The notes under the pieces: model-generated | Told to the model about the DNA's origin: nothing | Seen by the model: the letters and a program-made list of their open reading frames with translations, nothing else | Databases searched by the model: none | Made by a program: the position numbers and the translations under genes | In this document: in pieces, positions 1 through 9,333 of the stretch | Layout of the letters: the number at the start of each line of letters is the position of its first letter | Position numbering within the stretch: position 1 is the first letter of the stretch | NCBI RefSeq assembly: GCF_021556455.1 | Contig: NZ_JAKGCV010000001.1 | Span: 41,069 to 105,068 of the forward strand | Direction of reading: 5' to 3' | Source: Streptomyces fuscigenes | GTDB taxonomy: Bacteria > Actinomycetota > Actinomycetes > Streptomycetales > Streptomycetaceae | Length of the DNA: 64,000 bases

Positions 1-1917
1 GTAGGTACCGGGCAGGAACAGCAGCTCCACCGCGACGAACCCTTCGCCCTGGCAAGTCTCGCACCGGCCCTCGGGCACATTGAAGGAGAACCGCCCGGCC
101 GAGTAGCCACGCTTCCTGGCCTCGTCCGTCCCTGCGTACAGCTTGCGCACCGCGTCGAACATCCCCGTGTACGTCGCCAGGTTGGACCGCGGAGTTCGCC
201 CGATGGGCCGTTGGTCGACCCGGACCAGCCGATCGAACGACTCGACCCCGGAGGCGCCTTGGACGTCGACCTCCAGCCGTGCCTCGTCGGGCTCCTCGGC
301 TTCGAGTCCGAGGTGGCCGCGGACGACCTCGGCGAGCACCTGCGTCACCAGCGTCGATTTTCCGGAGCCGGACACGCCCGTCACCGCCGTCAGTACGCAC
401 AGCGGTACGTCGACGGACACGTCGCGCAGATTGTGACGGGAGACGCCGCCCAGGCGCAGCCGGCCCTGCGGCGTACGCGGTCGGCGGTCGAGCGGCCGGG
501 CGCGCCCGAACAGGTGCTCGCTCGTGGCCGACTCCCCGACCCGCTCCAGACCGGCGACCGGACCGCTGTACAGCACGCGTCCGCCCGCCTCACCCGCGCC
601 GGGGCCGATGTCGACCACCCAGTCGGCCCGCCGCACGACGTCCATGTCGTGCTCCACGACGAACAGCGAGTTGCCCGCCGCCTTGAGTCGGTCCAGCACG
701 TCCAGCAGGGGCTCCGCGTCGGCCGGGTGCAGGCCCGCGGAGGGTTCGTCGAGAACGTAGACGACGCCGAACAGCCCCGAGCGCAACTGGGCGGCGACCC
801 GAAGGCGCTGCGCCTCACCGGGCGACAGGGTCGTCGAGCGGCGCCCGAGGCTGAGATACCCGAGACCCAGGTCCAGCAGCACGGTGATCCGCGCCACCAG
901 ATCGCCGCAGATCCGGACCGCGACCTCGGTCGTCTCCCCGGACCGGGCGGTCGACGTGGTGGCGTCGGCCTCCGCCCGCCCCGCGACGGGCCGCAGTACG
1001 GCAACGACCTCGGTGAGCGGCATCGCGTTGATCTCGGCGATGGAACGTCCGGCGAAGGTCACGGCGAGCGCCTCGGGCCGCAGCCCGCTGCCGTGGCACA
1101 CGGGGCAGGGCACGCTCCTGACGAACCGGAGCGCCCGTTCGCGCATCTTCTCGCTCTTGGAGTCGGCGAGGACGTGCATGACGTGCTTGCGGGCACTCCA
1201 GAATGTGCCCTGGTAGCCGTAGTCGACGCGGTCCTCCTCCGGCTCGACGTACACGGAGGGTTGCTCGTCCGTGTACAGCAGCCAGTCCCGGTCCCTCTTC
1301 CTGAGCCTGCGCCACGGCCGGTCGATGTCGATGCCCAGACCGCTGACGACACTGCGCAGGTTGGCGCCCTGCCAGGCGCCCGGCCAGGCGGCGATGGCCC
1401 CCTCGCGGATGCTCAGCGAGGGATCCGGGACGAGCAGGTCCTCGGCGACGTCGTGCACGACGCCCAGTTCATGGCACTCCGGGCAGGCGCCGGCCGGCGT
1501 GTTGGGTGAGAACGCCTCCGCCTCCAGCCGCGCGGCCCGGGGCGGATAGGTGCCGGCGCGGGAGTACAGGATGCGCAGCAGATTGGACAGCGTGGTGATG
1601 GTGCCGACCGACGAGCGCGAGCTGGGCGACCCGCGGCGCTGCTGCAGGGCCACGGCCGGCGGCAGTCCGGTGATCTCCTGCACGTGCGGCGCCCCGACCT
1701 GTTGCAGCAGCCTGCGCGCGTACGGCGCCACGGATTCGAAGTAGCGCCGCTGGGCCTCTGCGTAGAGGGTCCCGAACGCCAGAGAGGACTTGCCCGAACC
1801 GGAGACACCGGTGAAGGCGACCATCGCATTTCGCGGAACGTCGAGATCGACGTCCCGCAGGTTGTTCTCACTGGCGCCCCGGACATGCACGAAGGGGTCG
1901 GACGCGTCCTTAACCAC
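1..1917 (-). CDS. UvrA-like ABC ATPase (excinuclease subunit A paralogue), C-terminus cut by window edge
   Basis: The 639 visible codons read in frame to position 1, so the C-terminus lies outside the window. The protein starts with an ABC half (VSGSGKSS Walker A near residue 35), followed by a zinc-finger pair (ACPECHELG, then CPVCHGSGL), a signature LSPGEAQRL and a Walker B ending VYVLDEPSAGLHP. A second half follows with another GVSGSGKST and the motif RCETCQGEGF. This order is that of UvrA. The short spacing between motifs fits the compact UvrA paralogues common in Streptomyces (about 750-800 residues), often linked to drug or damage tolerance, rather than the housekeeping UvrA of about 1000. 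The GTG start at 1917 is the first after an in-frame stop and sits directly behind AGGAAGG, which is tight; a later GTG is possible. The protein probably binds damaged or drug-bound DNA in the cytoplasm. Confidence 0.9.
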   Translation of the reverse strand, partial: MVKDASDPFVHVRGASENNLRDVDLDVPRNAMVAFTGVSGSGKSSLAFGTLYAEAQRRYFESVAPYARRLLQQVGAPHVQEITGLPPAVALQQRRGSPSSRSSVGTITTLSNLLRILYSRAGTYPPRAARLEAEAFSPNTPAGACPECHELGVVHDVAEDLLVPDPSLSIREGAIAAWPGAWQGANLRSVVSGLGIDIDRPWRRLRKRDRDWLLYTDEQPSVYVEPEEDRVDYGYQGTFWSARKHVMHVLADSKSEKMRERALRFVRSVPCPVCHGSGLRPEALAVTFAGRSIAEINAMPLTEVVAVLRPVAGRAEADATTSTARSGETTEVAVRICGDLVARITVLLDLGLGYLSLGRRSTTLSPGEAQRLRVAAQLRSGLFGVVYVLDEPSAGLHPADAEPLLDVLDRLKAAGNSLFVVEHDMDVVRRADWVVDIGPGAGEAGGRVLYSGPVAGLERVGESATSEHLFGRARPLDRRPRTPQGRLRLGGVSRHNLRDVSVDVPLCVLTAVTGVSGSGKSTLVTQVLAEVVRGHLGLEAEEPDEARLEVDVQGASGVESFDRLVRVDQRPIGRTPRSNLATYTGMFDAVRKLYAGTDEARKRGYSAGRFSFNVPEGRCETCQGEGFVAVELLFLPGTY

Positions 1918-2260
1918 CCTTCCTGGTTACCTGATCGCGGCGGGAACCGCACGGCGCCACCACCCGACCGCGCTCATATGAGCGTCCCGATAGACCCTCG
2001 GGCGAGCCGATCCGAGGGGGCGCATCGCTGACGGTGATCAGTCGGATTCCGGGCATCGCCTACGACGAAGGCGTCTGTCGTCCTGCTGCGGCCGGCCGTC
2101 GTCCCCGACCCGCGGACTGCTCAAGAGGGCCATCCCGCAGGCCCGGCAAAACCACAGGTCAGCAACCCTTTTACGACCGGGTCGAGGACCGCGACGCACT
2201 CCACGTGGTGGGTCGTGCCGACGGGGTGGAGTCGCGGCCGGTGGCTCCTGCCCCCGACAC
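1918..2260. other. intergenic stretch without a recognised gene
   Basis: About 340 bases lie between the UvrA-like gene start and the end of the permease gene. Reading frames here have no motif and poor codon bias, and I see no strong hairpin. It presumably holds the promoter of the UvrA-like gene. Confidence 0.5.
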
Positions 2261-3520
2261 TCAGGTGTGGGCGAGCATCCGGTGGATGCCGTAGGCGGCA
2301 GCACCGAACGCGAGTACGGCCGCGCCCCACAGCACCGAAGTGCCGGGCAGGGCGAAGGCAAGGACGAGGCAGCCGGAGCCGCCGAGGACGGGCACGATCC
2401 GGGGCGGGCGGCCCTCCACCGGGGTGAGGGTCCAGGCAGAGGCGTTGGCGACGGCGTAGTAGGCCAGGACGCCGAAGGAGGAGAAGCCGATCGCCCCCCG
2501 CACGTCCACGGTGGCCGCGAGGACGGCAACGACAGTCCCGACGGCGAGTTCGGCGCGTTGGGGAACCTGGGAGCGCGGGTGCACCACGGCCAGGGCCTTG
2601 GGCAGGTGGTGGTCGCGGGCCATGGCGAGAGTGGTGCGCGAGACGCCGAGGATCAGCGCCAGCAGCGATCCGACGGCGGCGACCGCGGCTCCCGTGCGCA
2701 CCGCCGGGGCCAGCCCCGGCGCGCCGGCGGCACGGACCGCGTCGGCCAGAGGAGCGGAGGTGCGGGCGAGCTGGTCGGGGCTCAGCACCGCCAGGACGGC
2801 GAGCGCGACCATGACGTAGACGACCAGGGTGATGCCCAGTGCCGTCGAGATGGCGCGCGGGATCACGTGGGCCGGGTCACGGACCTCCTCGCCGAGGGTC
2901 GCGATGCGCGCGTACCCGGCGAAAGCGAAGAACAACAGCCCTGCGGCCCGCAGTACGCCGTGTCCTCCAGCGCCGGGGCCCCAGTGACCGGTGACGGCGG
3001 CCGAGCCGGTGGAGCATGCGGTGATCACGGCGGCGAGCACCGCCAGGGCCACGGCGACGATCAGCCGGGTCAGCCAGGCGGCCTTCTGAACTCCGGCGCA
3101 ATTCACCGCCGTCATTGCCACCACGGCAGCGACAGCGACGCCGTGCGCCTGGGTGGGCCAGACGTAGGAGCCGACCGTCAGCGCCATCGCCGCACAGGAG
3201 GCGGTCTTGCCGACCACGAATCCCCAGCCGGCCAGAAAGCCCCAGAACTCTCCAAGGCGTTCGCGCCCGTAGACGTAGGTCCCTCCGGACTGCGGGTAAC
3301 GAGCTGCGAGACGCGCGGAGGACGTGGCGTTGCAGTAGGCGACCGCCGCAGCCAGCGCGAGACCGGGCAGCAGCCAGGAGCCGGCGGCGGAGGCGGCCGG
3401 TGCCAGCACGGCGAAGACACCGGCGCCGATCATCGACCCGAGCCCGATCACCACGGCATCGAACATGCCCAGGCTCCGCCGGAGTTCTCCCGCCCCGGCA
3501 GACGCCCTCCGCGTGTTCAT
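2261..3520 (-). CDS. APC-family amino acid permease
   Basis: This is a 419-residue polytopic membrane protein. The N-terminus carries the APC hallmark GLGSMIGAGVFAVLAP in the first transmembrane segment, followed by about 11 further hydrophobic segments, including FFAFAGYARIATLGEEVRDP, the typical TM6 region with its downstream charged loop. The family imports amino acids or polyamines by proton symport or exchange; the substrate cannot be told from sequence. I chose the ATG at 3520 because GGAGG lies just upstream and the family motif follows within 30 residues; a longer reading starting at 3760 has low-complexity sequence and no homology. It is transcribed in the same direction as the two-component genes upstream but separated from them by about 245 bases. 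Confidence 0.85.
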   Translation of the reverse strand: MNTRRASAGAGELRRSLGMFDAVVIGLGSMIGAGVFAVLAPAASAAGSWLLPGLALAAAVAYCNATSSARLAARYPQSGGTYVYGRERLGEFWGFLAGWGFVVGKTASCAAMALTVGSYVWPTQAHGVAVAAVVAMTAVNCAGVQKAAWLTRLIVAVALAVLAAVITACSTGSAAVTGHWGPGAGGHGVLRAAGLLFFAFAGYARIATLGEEVRDPAHVIPRAISTALGITLVVYVMVALAVLAVLSPDQLARTSAPLADAVRAAGAPGLAPAVRTGAAVAAVGSLLALILGVSRTTLAMARDHHLPKALAVVHPRSQVPQRAELAVGTVVAVLAATVDVRGAIGFSSFGVLAYYAVANASAWTLTPVEGRPPRIVPVLGGSGCLVLAFALPGTSVLWGAAVLAFGAAAYGIHRMLAHT

Positions 3521-3766
3521 GTCCCGGCCTCCCCCACGATGAGGTACGAAGTCCGCGCACCATAACCGAGCCCTTGGTCGGCCAGGTGAACACGGCGGGG
3601 CCTGCGAGAGATCCAGGGCGGCGGCCGGCGCCACCACGCCGGGCCCGTTCCCGTCCCGGTCCACGTTCTCGCCACGGCCGGACGCGGCGGGCGTATCGCG
3701 ATCAACGGCGTCGGCGGGTGGAGTCGCGGTGACACGTCGCCGCGGGCCGGCGCCGAGCACCCGGGA

Positions 3767-5194
3767 TCACGAGCGGGGAAATGTGAGGCGGAAGGTGGTG
3801 CGCCCGGGGCGGCTCGTCACCTCCGCCGTCCCTCCGTGGGCCGTGACGACGGCATGGACGATGGCCAGCCCCAGGCCCGTGCTGCCCGTGGTTCGGGAAC
3901 GCGCGTGATCGGCCCGCACGAACCGCCCGAAGACCTCATCCTGCAGTTCCTCGGGGATACCGGGACCGCTGTCGCTCACCGTGAGGATCACTTGGTCCTG
4001 CCCGGTGGAGAGTCCGACGGTCACCTCGGTGCCCGGTGGTGTGTGGACGCGGGCGTTGGCGAGGAGGTTGCCGATGGCCTGTTGCAGCCGGTGGGAGTCG
4101 CCCGTGACGGCGACGGGCTGCTCGGGCAGATCGAGGAGCCAGTGGTGCGCCGGCCCGGCGGCGCGCGCGTCCTGCGTCGCGTCGAGGATCAGGCGAGTCA
4201 GGTCCACCTGCTCGTGCTCCAGCGGACGGCCGGCGTCCAGCCGGGCCAGGAGCAGCAGGTCGTCGACGAGGCGGGTCATGCGCCGCGATTCGGCGTCGAT
4301 GCGTTCCAGGGCGTGGCGGACGGCGCCTGGGACCGGCCCGGGCTGCCGCAGGGCGAGCTCGGCGTGACCGCGGATGTTGGCGACTGGTGTGCGCAGTTCG
4401 TGGCTGGCGTCGGCGGCGAAGTGCCGTAGCCTCTCCTCGCTCGCCTGCCGGTGCGAGAGCGCGTCCTCGACGCGGGCCAGCATGTGGTTGAGGGCCGTCC
4501 CGACCTGCCCGACCTCGGTGCGCGGGTCCGTGTCGGGCAGTGGCTCGGGCATGGCGACCTCTCCACTGGCAAGAGGCATCCCGGCTACTTCGGCCGCACG
4601 GGCGGTGACCCGCTGCAGCGGGTGCAGTGAGATACGTACCCACACCGCGCCGGCGACACCCGTGACCACCAGTGCGGCGCCGAAGAGGACTGCCTCCAGT
4701 CCCTCCAGATGGTGGAGCGTCTCCTCCACCGGGTGCAGGGGCAGGCCCGTCACCAGGATGTCGCCGTCGTCCCCGGTGACGGCCGCGACGCGATACTCCC
4801 CGAGCCCGGTGATGTGGATGGTGTGACCGCTGCCGTCGGTGGGAACGCCCGCGAGCGCACGCCGGTCCGAACCCGTGAGATCGAGCGGCCGGTCGGTGGC
4901 GTCGTCGACCACGCCGGCCCGGGGCACCGTGCCGTCGAGAAGACGGGCTCCGAAGGTGGCATCGGCCTGACCGCGCGTGTCGGGGCGGTTGTCGGCGTCG
5001 TGGTCGTTGTCGTGTTCCAAGCTGGCGGCGAACCGGCCGCCGGACGCGGACAACTGGTCGTCCAGACGGCCCAGCAGAAATCCCCGGAGCGCGAAGACCG
5101 TGGTGACACCGACCGCCAGGCAGGCCAGGGCGAGCAGGGTGACGAGCCCGGCGGTGAGCTGGCCGCGCAGGCTGCGCACCGGCAGCCCCCTCAT
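3767..5194 (-). CDS. Sensor histidine kinase, OmpR-partner type
   Basis: This 475-residue membrane kinase has an N-terminal transmembrane helix (about 10-35), an extracytoplasmic sensor of about 125 residues rich in Asp and His (DNDHDADN near residue 60), and a second helix near 165-190. A HAMP region, a HisKA box with the phosphoacceptor in ASHELRTP, and a HATPase domain with DSGPGIPEE and TGLGLAIV follow. The start overlaps the stop of the response regulator by four bases (ATGA), so the two are translationally coupled. They are divergent from a flavin electron-transfer operon, which is the likely target. The Asp/His cluster in the sensor could bind a metal, but this is inference. Confidence 0.93.
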   Translation of the reverse strand: MRGLPVRSLRGQLTAGLVTLLALACLAVGVTTVFALRGFLLGRLDDQLSASGGRFAASLEHDNDHDADNRPDTRGQADATFGARLLDGTVPRAGVVDDATDRPLDLTGSDRRALAGVPTDGSGHTIHITGLGEYRVAAVTGDDGDILVTGLPLHPVEETLHHLEGLEAVLFGAALVVTGVAGAVWVRISLHPLQRVTARAAEVAGMPLASGEVAMPEPLPDTDPRTEVGQVGTALNHMLARVEDALSHRQASEERLRHFAADASHELRTPVANIRGHAELALRQPGPVPGAVRHALERIDAESRRMTRLVDDLLLLARLDAGRPLEHEQVDLTRLILDATQDARAAGPAHHWLLDLPEQPVAVTGDSHRLQQAIGNLLANARVHTPPGTEVTVGLSTGQDQVILTVSDSGPGIPEELQDEVFGRFVRADHARSRTTGSTGLGLAIVHAVVTAHGGTAEVTSRPGRTTFRLTFPRS

Positions 5195-5925
5195 GCCGGT
5201 CCCGGCCGCAGGACGTAGCCGACGCCACGCACGGTGTGGATCATCGGGGTGCGGCCCGCGTCGATCTTCTTACGCAGGTAGCTGATGTAGAGCTCGACCA
5301 CGTGGGCCCGCCCTCCGAAGTCGTAGGCCCACACCCGGTCCAGGATCTGCTCCTTGGACAGTACGCGGCGCGGATTGCGCATGAGGAAGCGCAGGAGCTC
5401 GAATTCGGTGCGCGACAACTCGACGGGCGTTTCGTCGCGCCGGACCTCCCGGGCTTCCTCATCCATCACCAGGTCGCCCACGACGAGCCGGTCACCGTTG
5501 GGCTCCGCCGCCATCCCCGCGCGTCGCAGCAGCCCCCGCAGTCGGGCGAGCACCTCTTCCAGGCTGTAGGGCTTGGTCACGTAGTCGTCGCCGCCCGCCG
5601 TGATCCCGGCGATGCGGTCCTCGACCGCGTCGCGCGCCGTGAGGAACAGCACGCAGACGCTGGGCGCCTCCCGGCGCAGCACCCGCAGGATGTGCAGGCC
5701 GTCCAGGTCGGGGAGCATCCAGTCCAGCACCACCGCGTCGGGACGGAAATCGCGGGCCTGCGTGAGAGCCGCGGCTCCGTCGCCCGCGGTGCGGACCTGC
5801 CAGCCCTCGCCGGTCATCGCACGGGCGAGCACATCGGTGACGTCGGGCTCGTCGTCGACGACGAGTACCCGCACCGGGAGTCCGTCGGGGCGGTGCAGGA
5901 GCGGGGTGGCGCGCGGTTCGTCCAT
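5191..5925 (-). CDS. OmpR/PhoB-family response regulator
   Basis: This 244-residue protein has a receiver domain at about 15-130 with the acidic pair (VDDEPD), the phosphoacceptor Asp in VVLDWMLPDLDG and the conserved Lys in VTKPYS. A winged-helix DNA-binding domain follows (about 145-240, with RTEFELLRFLMRNP and the recognition segment VVELYISYLRKKID). It is the first gene of the pair with the sensor kinase. Proteins of this family bind as tandem dimers to direct repeats spaced by about 11 bp, and such repeats occur 50 bases upstream of this gene, between it and the divergent flavocytochrome operon. Confidence 0.93.
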   Translation of the reverse strand: MDEPRATPLLHRPDGLPVRVLVVDDEPDVTDVLARAMTGEGWQVRTAGDGAAALTQARDFRPDAVVLDWMLPDLDGLHILRVLRREAPSVCVLFLTARDAVEDRIAGITAGGDDYVTKPYSLEEVLARLRGLLRRAGMAAEPNGDRLVVGDLVMDEEAREVRRDETPVELSRTEFELLRFLMRNPRRVLSKEQILDRVWAYDFGGRAHVVELYISYLRKKIDAGRTPMIHTVRGVGYVLRPGPA

Positions 5926-5973
5926 GGTTCCCTCAGCATCTCAGGGCACATGTCGGAAGCCGGGCCGGGTGAA

Positions 5974-5993
5974 CCTCTGAGTTTCCTCTGAGT
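5974..5993. promoter_or_regulatory. Direct repeats, likely response-regulator binding site
   Basis: Two identical CCTCTGAGT units start at 5974 and 5985, exactly 11 bp apart. OmpR/PhoB-type regulators bind such head-to-tail repeats. The site lies in the 170-bp gap between the response-regulator gene and the divergent flavocytochrome operon and could control both. The function is inferred. Confidence 0.6.
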
Positions 5994-6095
5994 AGGCGCC
6001 GGCGCTGTTCCTCGGCGCTGTTTCAGAAGGTACACAGAGGTTCCGCTGTGACGCTGTCCACCCAGCACCGAGCGTGTCTCATCCGGAGGAGCGCC

Positions 6096-7457
6096 ATGGC
6101 GACCACATCCAGCACGACGTACGACTCCCGCGGGGTGCGTCACCGGCGGTCACGGCGCAGCCCGGTACCGCTCCTGGCGCAGGTCGTCGTCTGGGCCGGT
6201 GCCGCGGGGGTCCTCGCCCTGTGGTGGAGCGACACGACGTCGGTGATCGGCGCGGCCGGGTGGCTGACCGGCGCCGGGCGCATCACCGGGCTGCTCGCCG
6301 GATACGCGTGTGCCGTCCTGCTCGCGCTCATGGCCCGCGTGCCGCTGCTCGACCACACGATCGGCACGGACCGGCTCGCCCGCTGGCACGCGCTCGGCGG
6401 GCGCTGCACCGTCAGCCTGGCTCTCGCCCACACTCTGCTGATCATCTGGGGCTACTCCCTGAGTTCAAACGCGCGGGTGACGAGCCAGGCTGCCACGCTC
6501 GTCCTGCACTACCCCGACCTCCTCAAAGGCACCGCGGGGTTCCTGCTGTTCCTCGTCACCGCTGTTCTCTCGGCTCGTGCGGCCCGGCGCAGGATGAGCT
6601 ACGAGACCTGGCACTACCTGCACTTCGCCACGTACCTCGCGGTCTTTCTCACCTTCGGGCACCAGCTGTCCAACGGGGCGGACTTCGTGGGCAACCGGCC
6701 CGCACAGGCCGCCTGGTACGCCCTGTTCGTCGGCGTCGCGGCGCTCCTGGGGTGGTACCGCTTCGCCGTACCCCTGCGCAGGGGGCTGCGGCACCGGCTG
6801 CGCGTGGCCGCCGTGACACCCGAGGCCCCGGGCGTGGTGTCGGTCCACCTGACGGGGCAGCACCTGGAGGAGCTCGGTGGCCAGGCGGGACAGTTCCTGC
6901 GCTGGCGCTTCCTGGCCCCCGGCCTGTGGTGGACGGCCAACCCCTACTCCCTGTCGGCTCCGCCACAGCCTGGGCGGCTGCGCATCACCGTGAAGACCGC
7001 CGGAGGCCACAGCGCCGCCGTGAGGCACCTGGCCCCGGGAACCCGGGTCTGGGCCGAGGGGCCCTACGGCAGCTTCACCGCCGATCGCCGCCATTTCGAC
7101 AAGGTGCTGCTGCTGGCAGGCGGCGTCGGGATCACTCCCCTGCGCTCACTCTTCGAGACCCTGCCGGGACAGGTCACACTCGTCTACCGCGCGCGCCGCC
7201 TCGACGACCTGGCCCTGCGCCGGGAGCTCGACGCGATAGCCGCCCGGCGGCGGGCAGCAGTGCACTACACCGTCGACGAACCGCCCGGGCACCACAGCCC
7301 ACTCACCGGCCCCGGCCTGAGCGCCCTGGTCCCGGACCTGGCCGCACACGAGGTCTATCTGTGCGGACCTCCCGGCATGGCGCACGCCGCGATCCAGGCC
7401 CTGCGCGACGCGGGTGTACCCCTGCGGCGCATCCACCACGAGTCCTTCGCGTTCTGA
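6096..7457 (+). CDS. Ferric-reductase-like flavocytochrome with FAD/NAD(P) module
   Basis: The protein has 453 residues. The N-terminal half has about six transmembrane helices of the ferric-reductase-like (FRD/NOX) domain, with His residues in LARWHALGGR, ALAHTLLIIWGY, ETWHYLHFATY and TFGHQLSNG that can ligate two hemes. The C-terminal half is a ferredoxin-reductase-type module: the FAD site (NPYSLSAPP), an LLLAGGVGITPLRS pyrophosphate loop and YLCGPPGM for the nicotinamide. It should carry electrons from cytoplasmic NAD(P)H through heme across the membrane. The ATG at 6096 is preceded by GGAGGA. The FMN-binding protein and ApbE genes follow at once, which makes this an extracytoplasmic flavin electron-transfer operon. 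Confidence 0.9.
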   Translation: MATTSSTTYDSRGVRHRRSRRSPVPLLAQVVVWAGAAGVLALWWSDTTSVIGAAGWLTGAGRITGLLAGYACAVLLALMARVPLLDHTIGTDRLARWHALGGRCTVSLALAHTLLIIWGYSLSSNARVTSQAATLVLHYPDLLKGTAGFLLFLVTAVLSARAARRRMSYETWHYLHFATYLAVFLTFGHQLSNGADFVGNRPAQAAWYALFVGVAALLGWYRFAVPLRRGLRHRLRVAAVTPEAPGVVSVHLTGQHLEELGGQAGQFLRWRFLAPGLWWTANPYSLSAPPQPGRLRITVKTAGGHSAAVRHLAPGTRVWAEGPYGSFTADRRHFDKVLLLAGGVGITPLRSLFETLPGQVTLVYRARRLDDLALRRELDAIAARRRAAVHYTVDEPPGHHSPLTGPGLSALVPDLAAHEVYLCGPPGMAHAAIQALRDAGVPLRRIHHESFAF

Positions 7458-7469
7458 GGAGCGACCACC

Positions 7470-7901
7470 ATGCGCCGAGCCCTCGTCGTCACCACGGGAA
7501 TCAGTACCGTCGTGGTGGGACTGCTGGCCGTCAAGCCCCACCAGCCCGCGGTCCTGTCCGCGCCCGCTTCCCCTCAGTCGTCCGCGCCGACCCCCCGGGG
7601 CGGGGCGACGCCCCGCCCCGGGGGGTCGGGCACCTTCACCGGATCGTCCGTCGACACCCAGTACGGACCCGTCCAGATCCAGGCGCGGTTGACCCACGGG
7701 AGGATCACGTCGATCACAGTCCTGCGGGCACCCGACCGCAGCGGTCGAGACCAGCAGATCGCCGCCTACGCCCTGCCGCGGTTGACCCGGGAGGCGATGG
7801 GCGCGCAGAGCGCCCACATCGACGCCGTGTCCGGCGCCAGCTACACGAGCCAGGGCTACGTCCAGTCCCTCCAGAGCGCTCTGGACCAGGCCCATGCCTG
7901 A
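7470..7901 (+). CDS. Exported FMN-binding domain protein
   Basis: This 143-residue protein has a short N-terminal hydrophobic segment (signal or anchor, about 3-22), a Pro/Ser/Gly-rich linker and an FMN-binding domain (about 50-140). The motif SGASYTS near the C-terminus matches the flavinylation signature in which ApbE attaches FMN through a phosphoester bond to the Thr. It begins 12 bases after the flavocytochrome gene, and its last eight bases overlap the ApbE gene that would modify it. It likely accepts electrons from the flavocytochrome on the outside of the membrane and passes them to an unknown acceptor. Confidence 0.88.
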   Translation: MRRALVVTTGISTVVVGLLAVKPHQPAVLSAPASPQSSAPTPRGGATPRPGGSGTFTGSSVDTQYGPVQIQARLTHGRITSITVLRAPDRSGRDQQIAAYALPRLTREAMGAQSAHIDAVSGASYTSQGYVQSLQSALDQAHA

Positions 7902-8661
7902 GCACACGCACGGGCTGCGGCACGTGGAGGACGTCATGGGGACCGTCTTCTCCTTCGACATCCGCGACGCGCCGACACCCGACCTCCGCTGCGCCCTCGC
8001 CCGGGCCGTCGACGAACTCCACCGGGCCGACGGAATCTTCTCGACCTACCGCGCGGACAGTTGCATCAGTCGGCTGGACCGCGGAGAGATCGGGATGCAC
8101 GACTGCCCCCGGGACGTCCTTGAAGTGCTCGAACACTGTGCCCACGCCGCCAGGGCCACGGACGGCTGGTTCAGCATCGTTCCGGCCGGCACCCTCGACC
8201 CGTCGGGTCTCGTCAAGGGCTGGGCCACGGAGCGGGCCTCCCGCATACTTCAGGAGGCGGGCGCCCGCCACACCTACGTCAACGGCGGTGGAGACCTGCA
8301 GATCACGGGCCGCAGGGCGCCCGGCACACCTTGGCGTGTCGGCGTCGCCCACCCGCTGCGGCCCGGCGCCCTCGCCACCGTGATCACCATCGACCGGAAT
8401 CTGGCCGTCGCCACGTCGGGTACGGCGGAGCGCGGTGTGCACATCTTCAACCCCCACGACGGCAGCCCTGTCAGCGGCTTCGCCTCTCTGACCCTCGTCG
8501 GCCCGGGGCTCACCCTGACCGACGCCTACGCCACCGCCGCGTTCGCCATGGGCCCGGCCGCCCGCGAATGGGTCGAAGAACAGGACGGCTACGAGGCACT
8601 CGCCGTCCTGCCCGACGGCACCGAATGGCGCACCCGCGGATTCCACCGCCATGAATCCTGA
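7894..8661 (+). CDS. apbE: FAD:protein FMN transferase
   Basis: This 255-residue ApbE-family protein has DPSGLVKGWATERA (variant of the D-x-G-G-x-x-K-G motif), VNGGGDLQITG, and TSGTAERGVHIFNPHDGSPV, which holds the His/Asp/Gly residues of the Mg-FAD site. It transfers FMN from FAD to Thr/Ser of FMN-binding proteins, here presumably the gene just upstream. Unlike the Gram-negative enzymes it has no signal peptide or lipobox, so it may act in the cytoplasm before its target is exported. The ATG overlaps the preceding gene. Confidence 0.92.
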   Translation: MPEHTHGLRHVEDVMGTVFSFDIRDAPTPDLRCALARAVDELHRADGIFSTYRADSCISRLDRGEIGMHDCPRDVLEVLEHCAHAARATDGWFSIVPAGTLDPSGLVKGWATERASRILQEAGARHTYVNGGGDLQITGRRAPGTPWRVGVAHPLRPGALATVITIDRNLAVATSGTAERGVHIFNPHDGSPVSGFASLTLVGPGLTLTDAYATAAFAMGPAAREWVEEQDGYEALAVLPDGTEWRTRGFHRHES

Positions 8662-9176
8662 ACCGACCCGGTGATCCCGGCCGGCCGACCCGCCGTCCCC
8701 CACCTCTGGAGGAGCAGTCACTGGTCTCGCACGCCTGGGCGGGTGCCGACCGCTACGGTGACGGATGCCGCGCCCGCTCGCAGCTGCCTTCAGGCACCGC
8801 CGGGCAGGAGGCATCCTGGACGTCCACATGGCCGACGCGGCCGGGCCGGCCGACTCCGTGCCCCTCTCCACGACCCCGATACCGGGCACCGGCACAACCG
8901 GATCCGCGTCGCAGGACGCTTCCACCAGGGTCTCGCGGGCCCCTCAACGGACGCTCTCCCCGCTCGACCGAGGCGTTCGGTTGCTCCCCCCGCAGTTCAT
9001 CCAGTCGTCCAGCACCTGGTGCGTCCGGTCGTCCGCAGCCTGCCGATGGGGCGTCCGGGCTCCCTCCGCTGCCGGGCGCCGCTCGACGTGCGGCTGTGGC
9101 GGGGCGGCCGGCCGACGTGTACGGCTGGGCTTTCGGCCGCTCGCGGTCCGCGTTCCGAAGCAGCGAATGCGCGACC

Positions 9177-9213
9177 GGGTCCTGCCGAAGGTCTACGACC
9201 TTCGGCAGGACCC
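9177..9213. terminator. Perfect 17-bp hairpin, 3-base loop
   Basis: Arms of 17 bases (GGGTCCTGCCGAAGGTC and its exact complement) flank the loop TAC. No U-tract follows, as is usual for Streptomyces terminators. It lies in gene-poor sequence and could end transcription from either side. Confidence 0.55.
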
Positions 9214-9333
9214 GATTGGTGCGCGGGATGGTCCTCGCATTGGAGGAGCGGTTCCCTATCGCTGATACGAGGGCCGTCCCGGCCGATTCATCACCTACCC
9301 GACAGGACCTTTCCCACGCGTGGAGTGAAGGGA

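Noticed and set aside
211..1509. 432-residue plus-strand frame at the left edge
   Set aside because: Lies antisense to the UvrA-like gene, whose zinc fingers and ABC motifs are clear.
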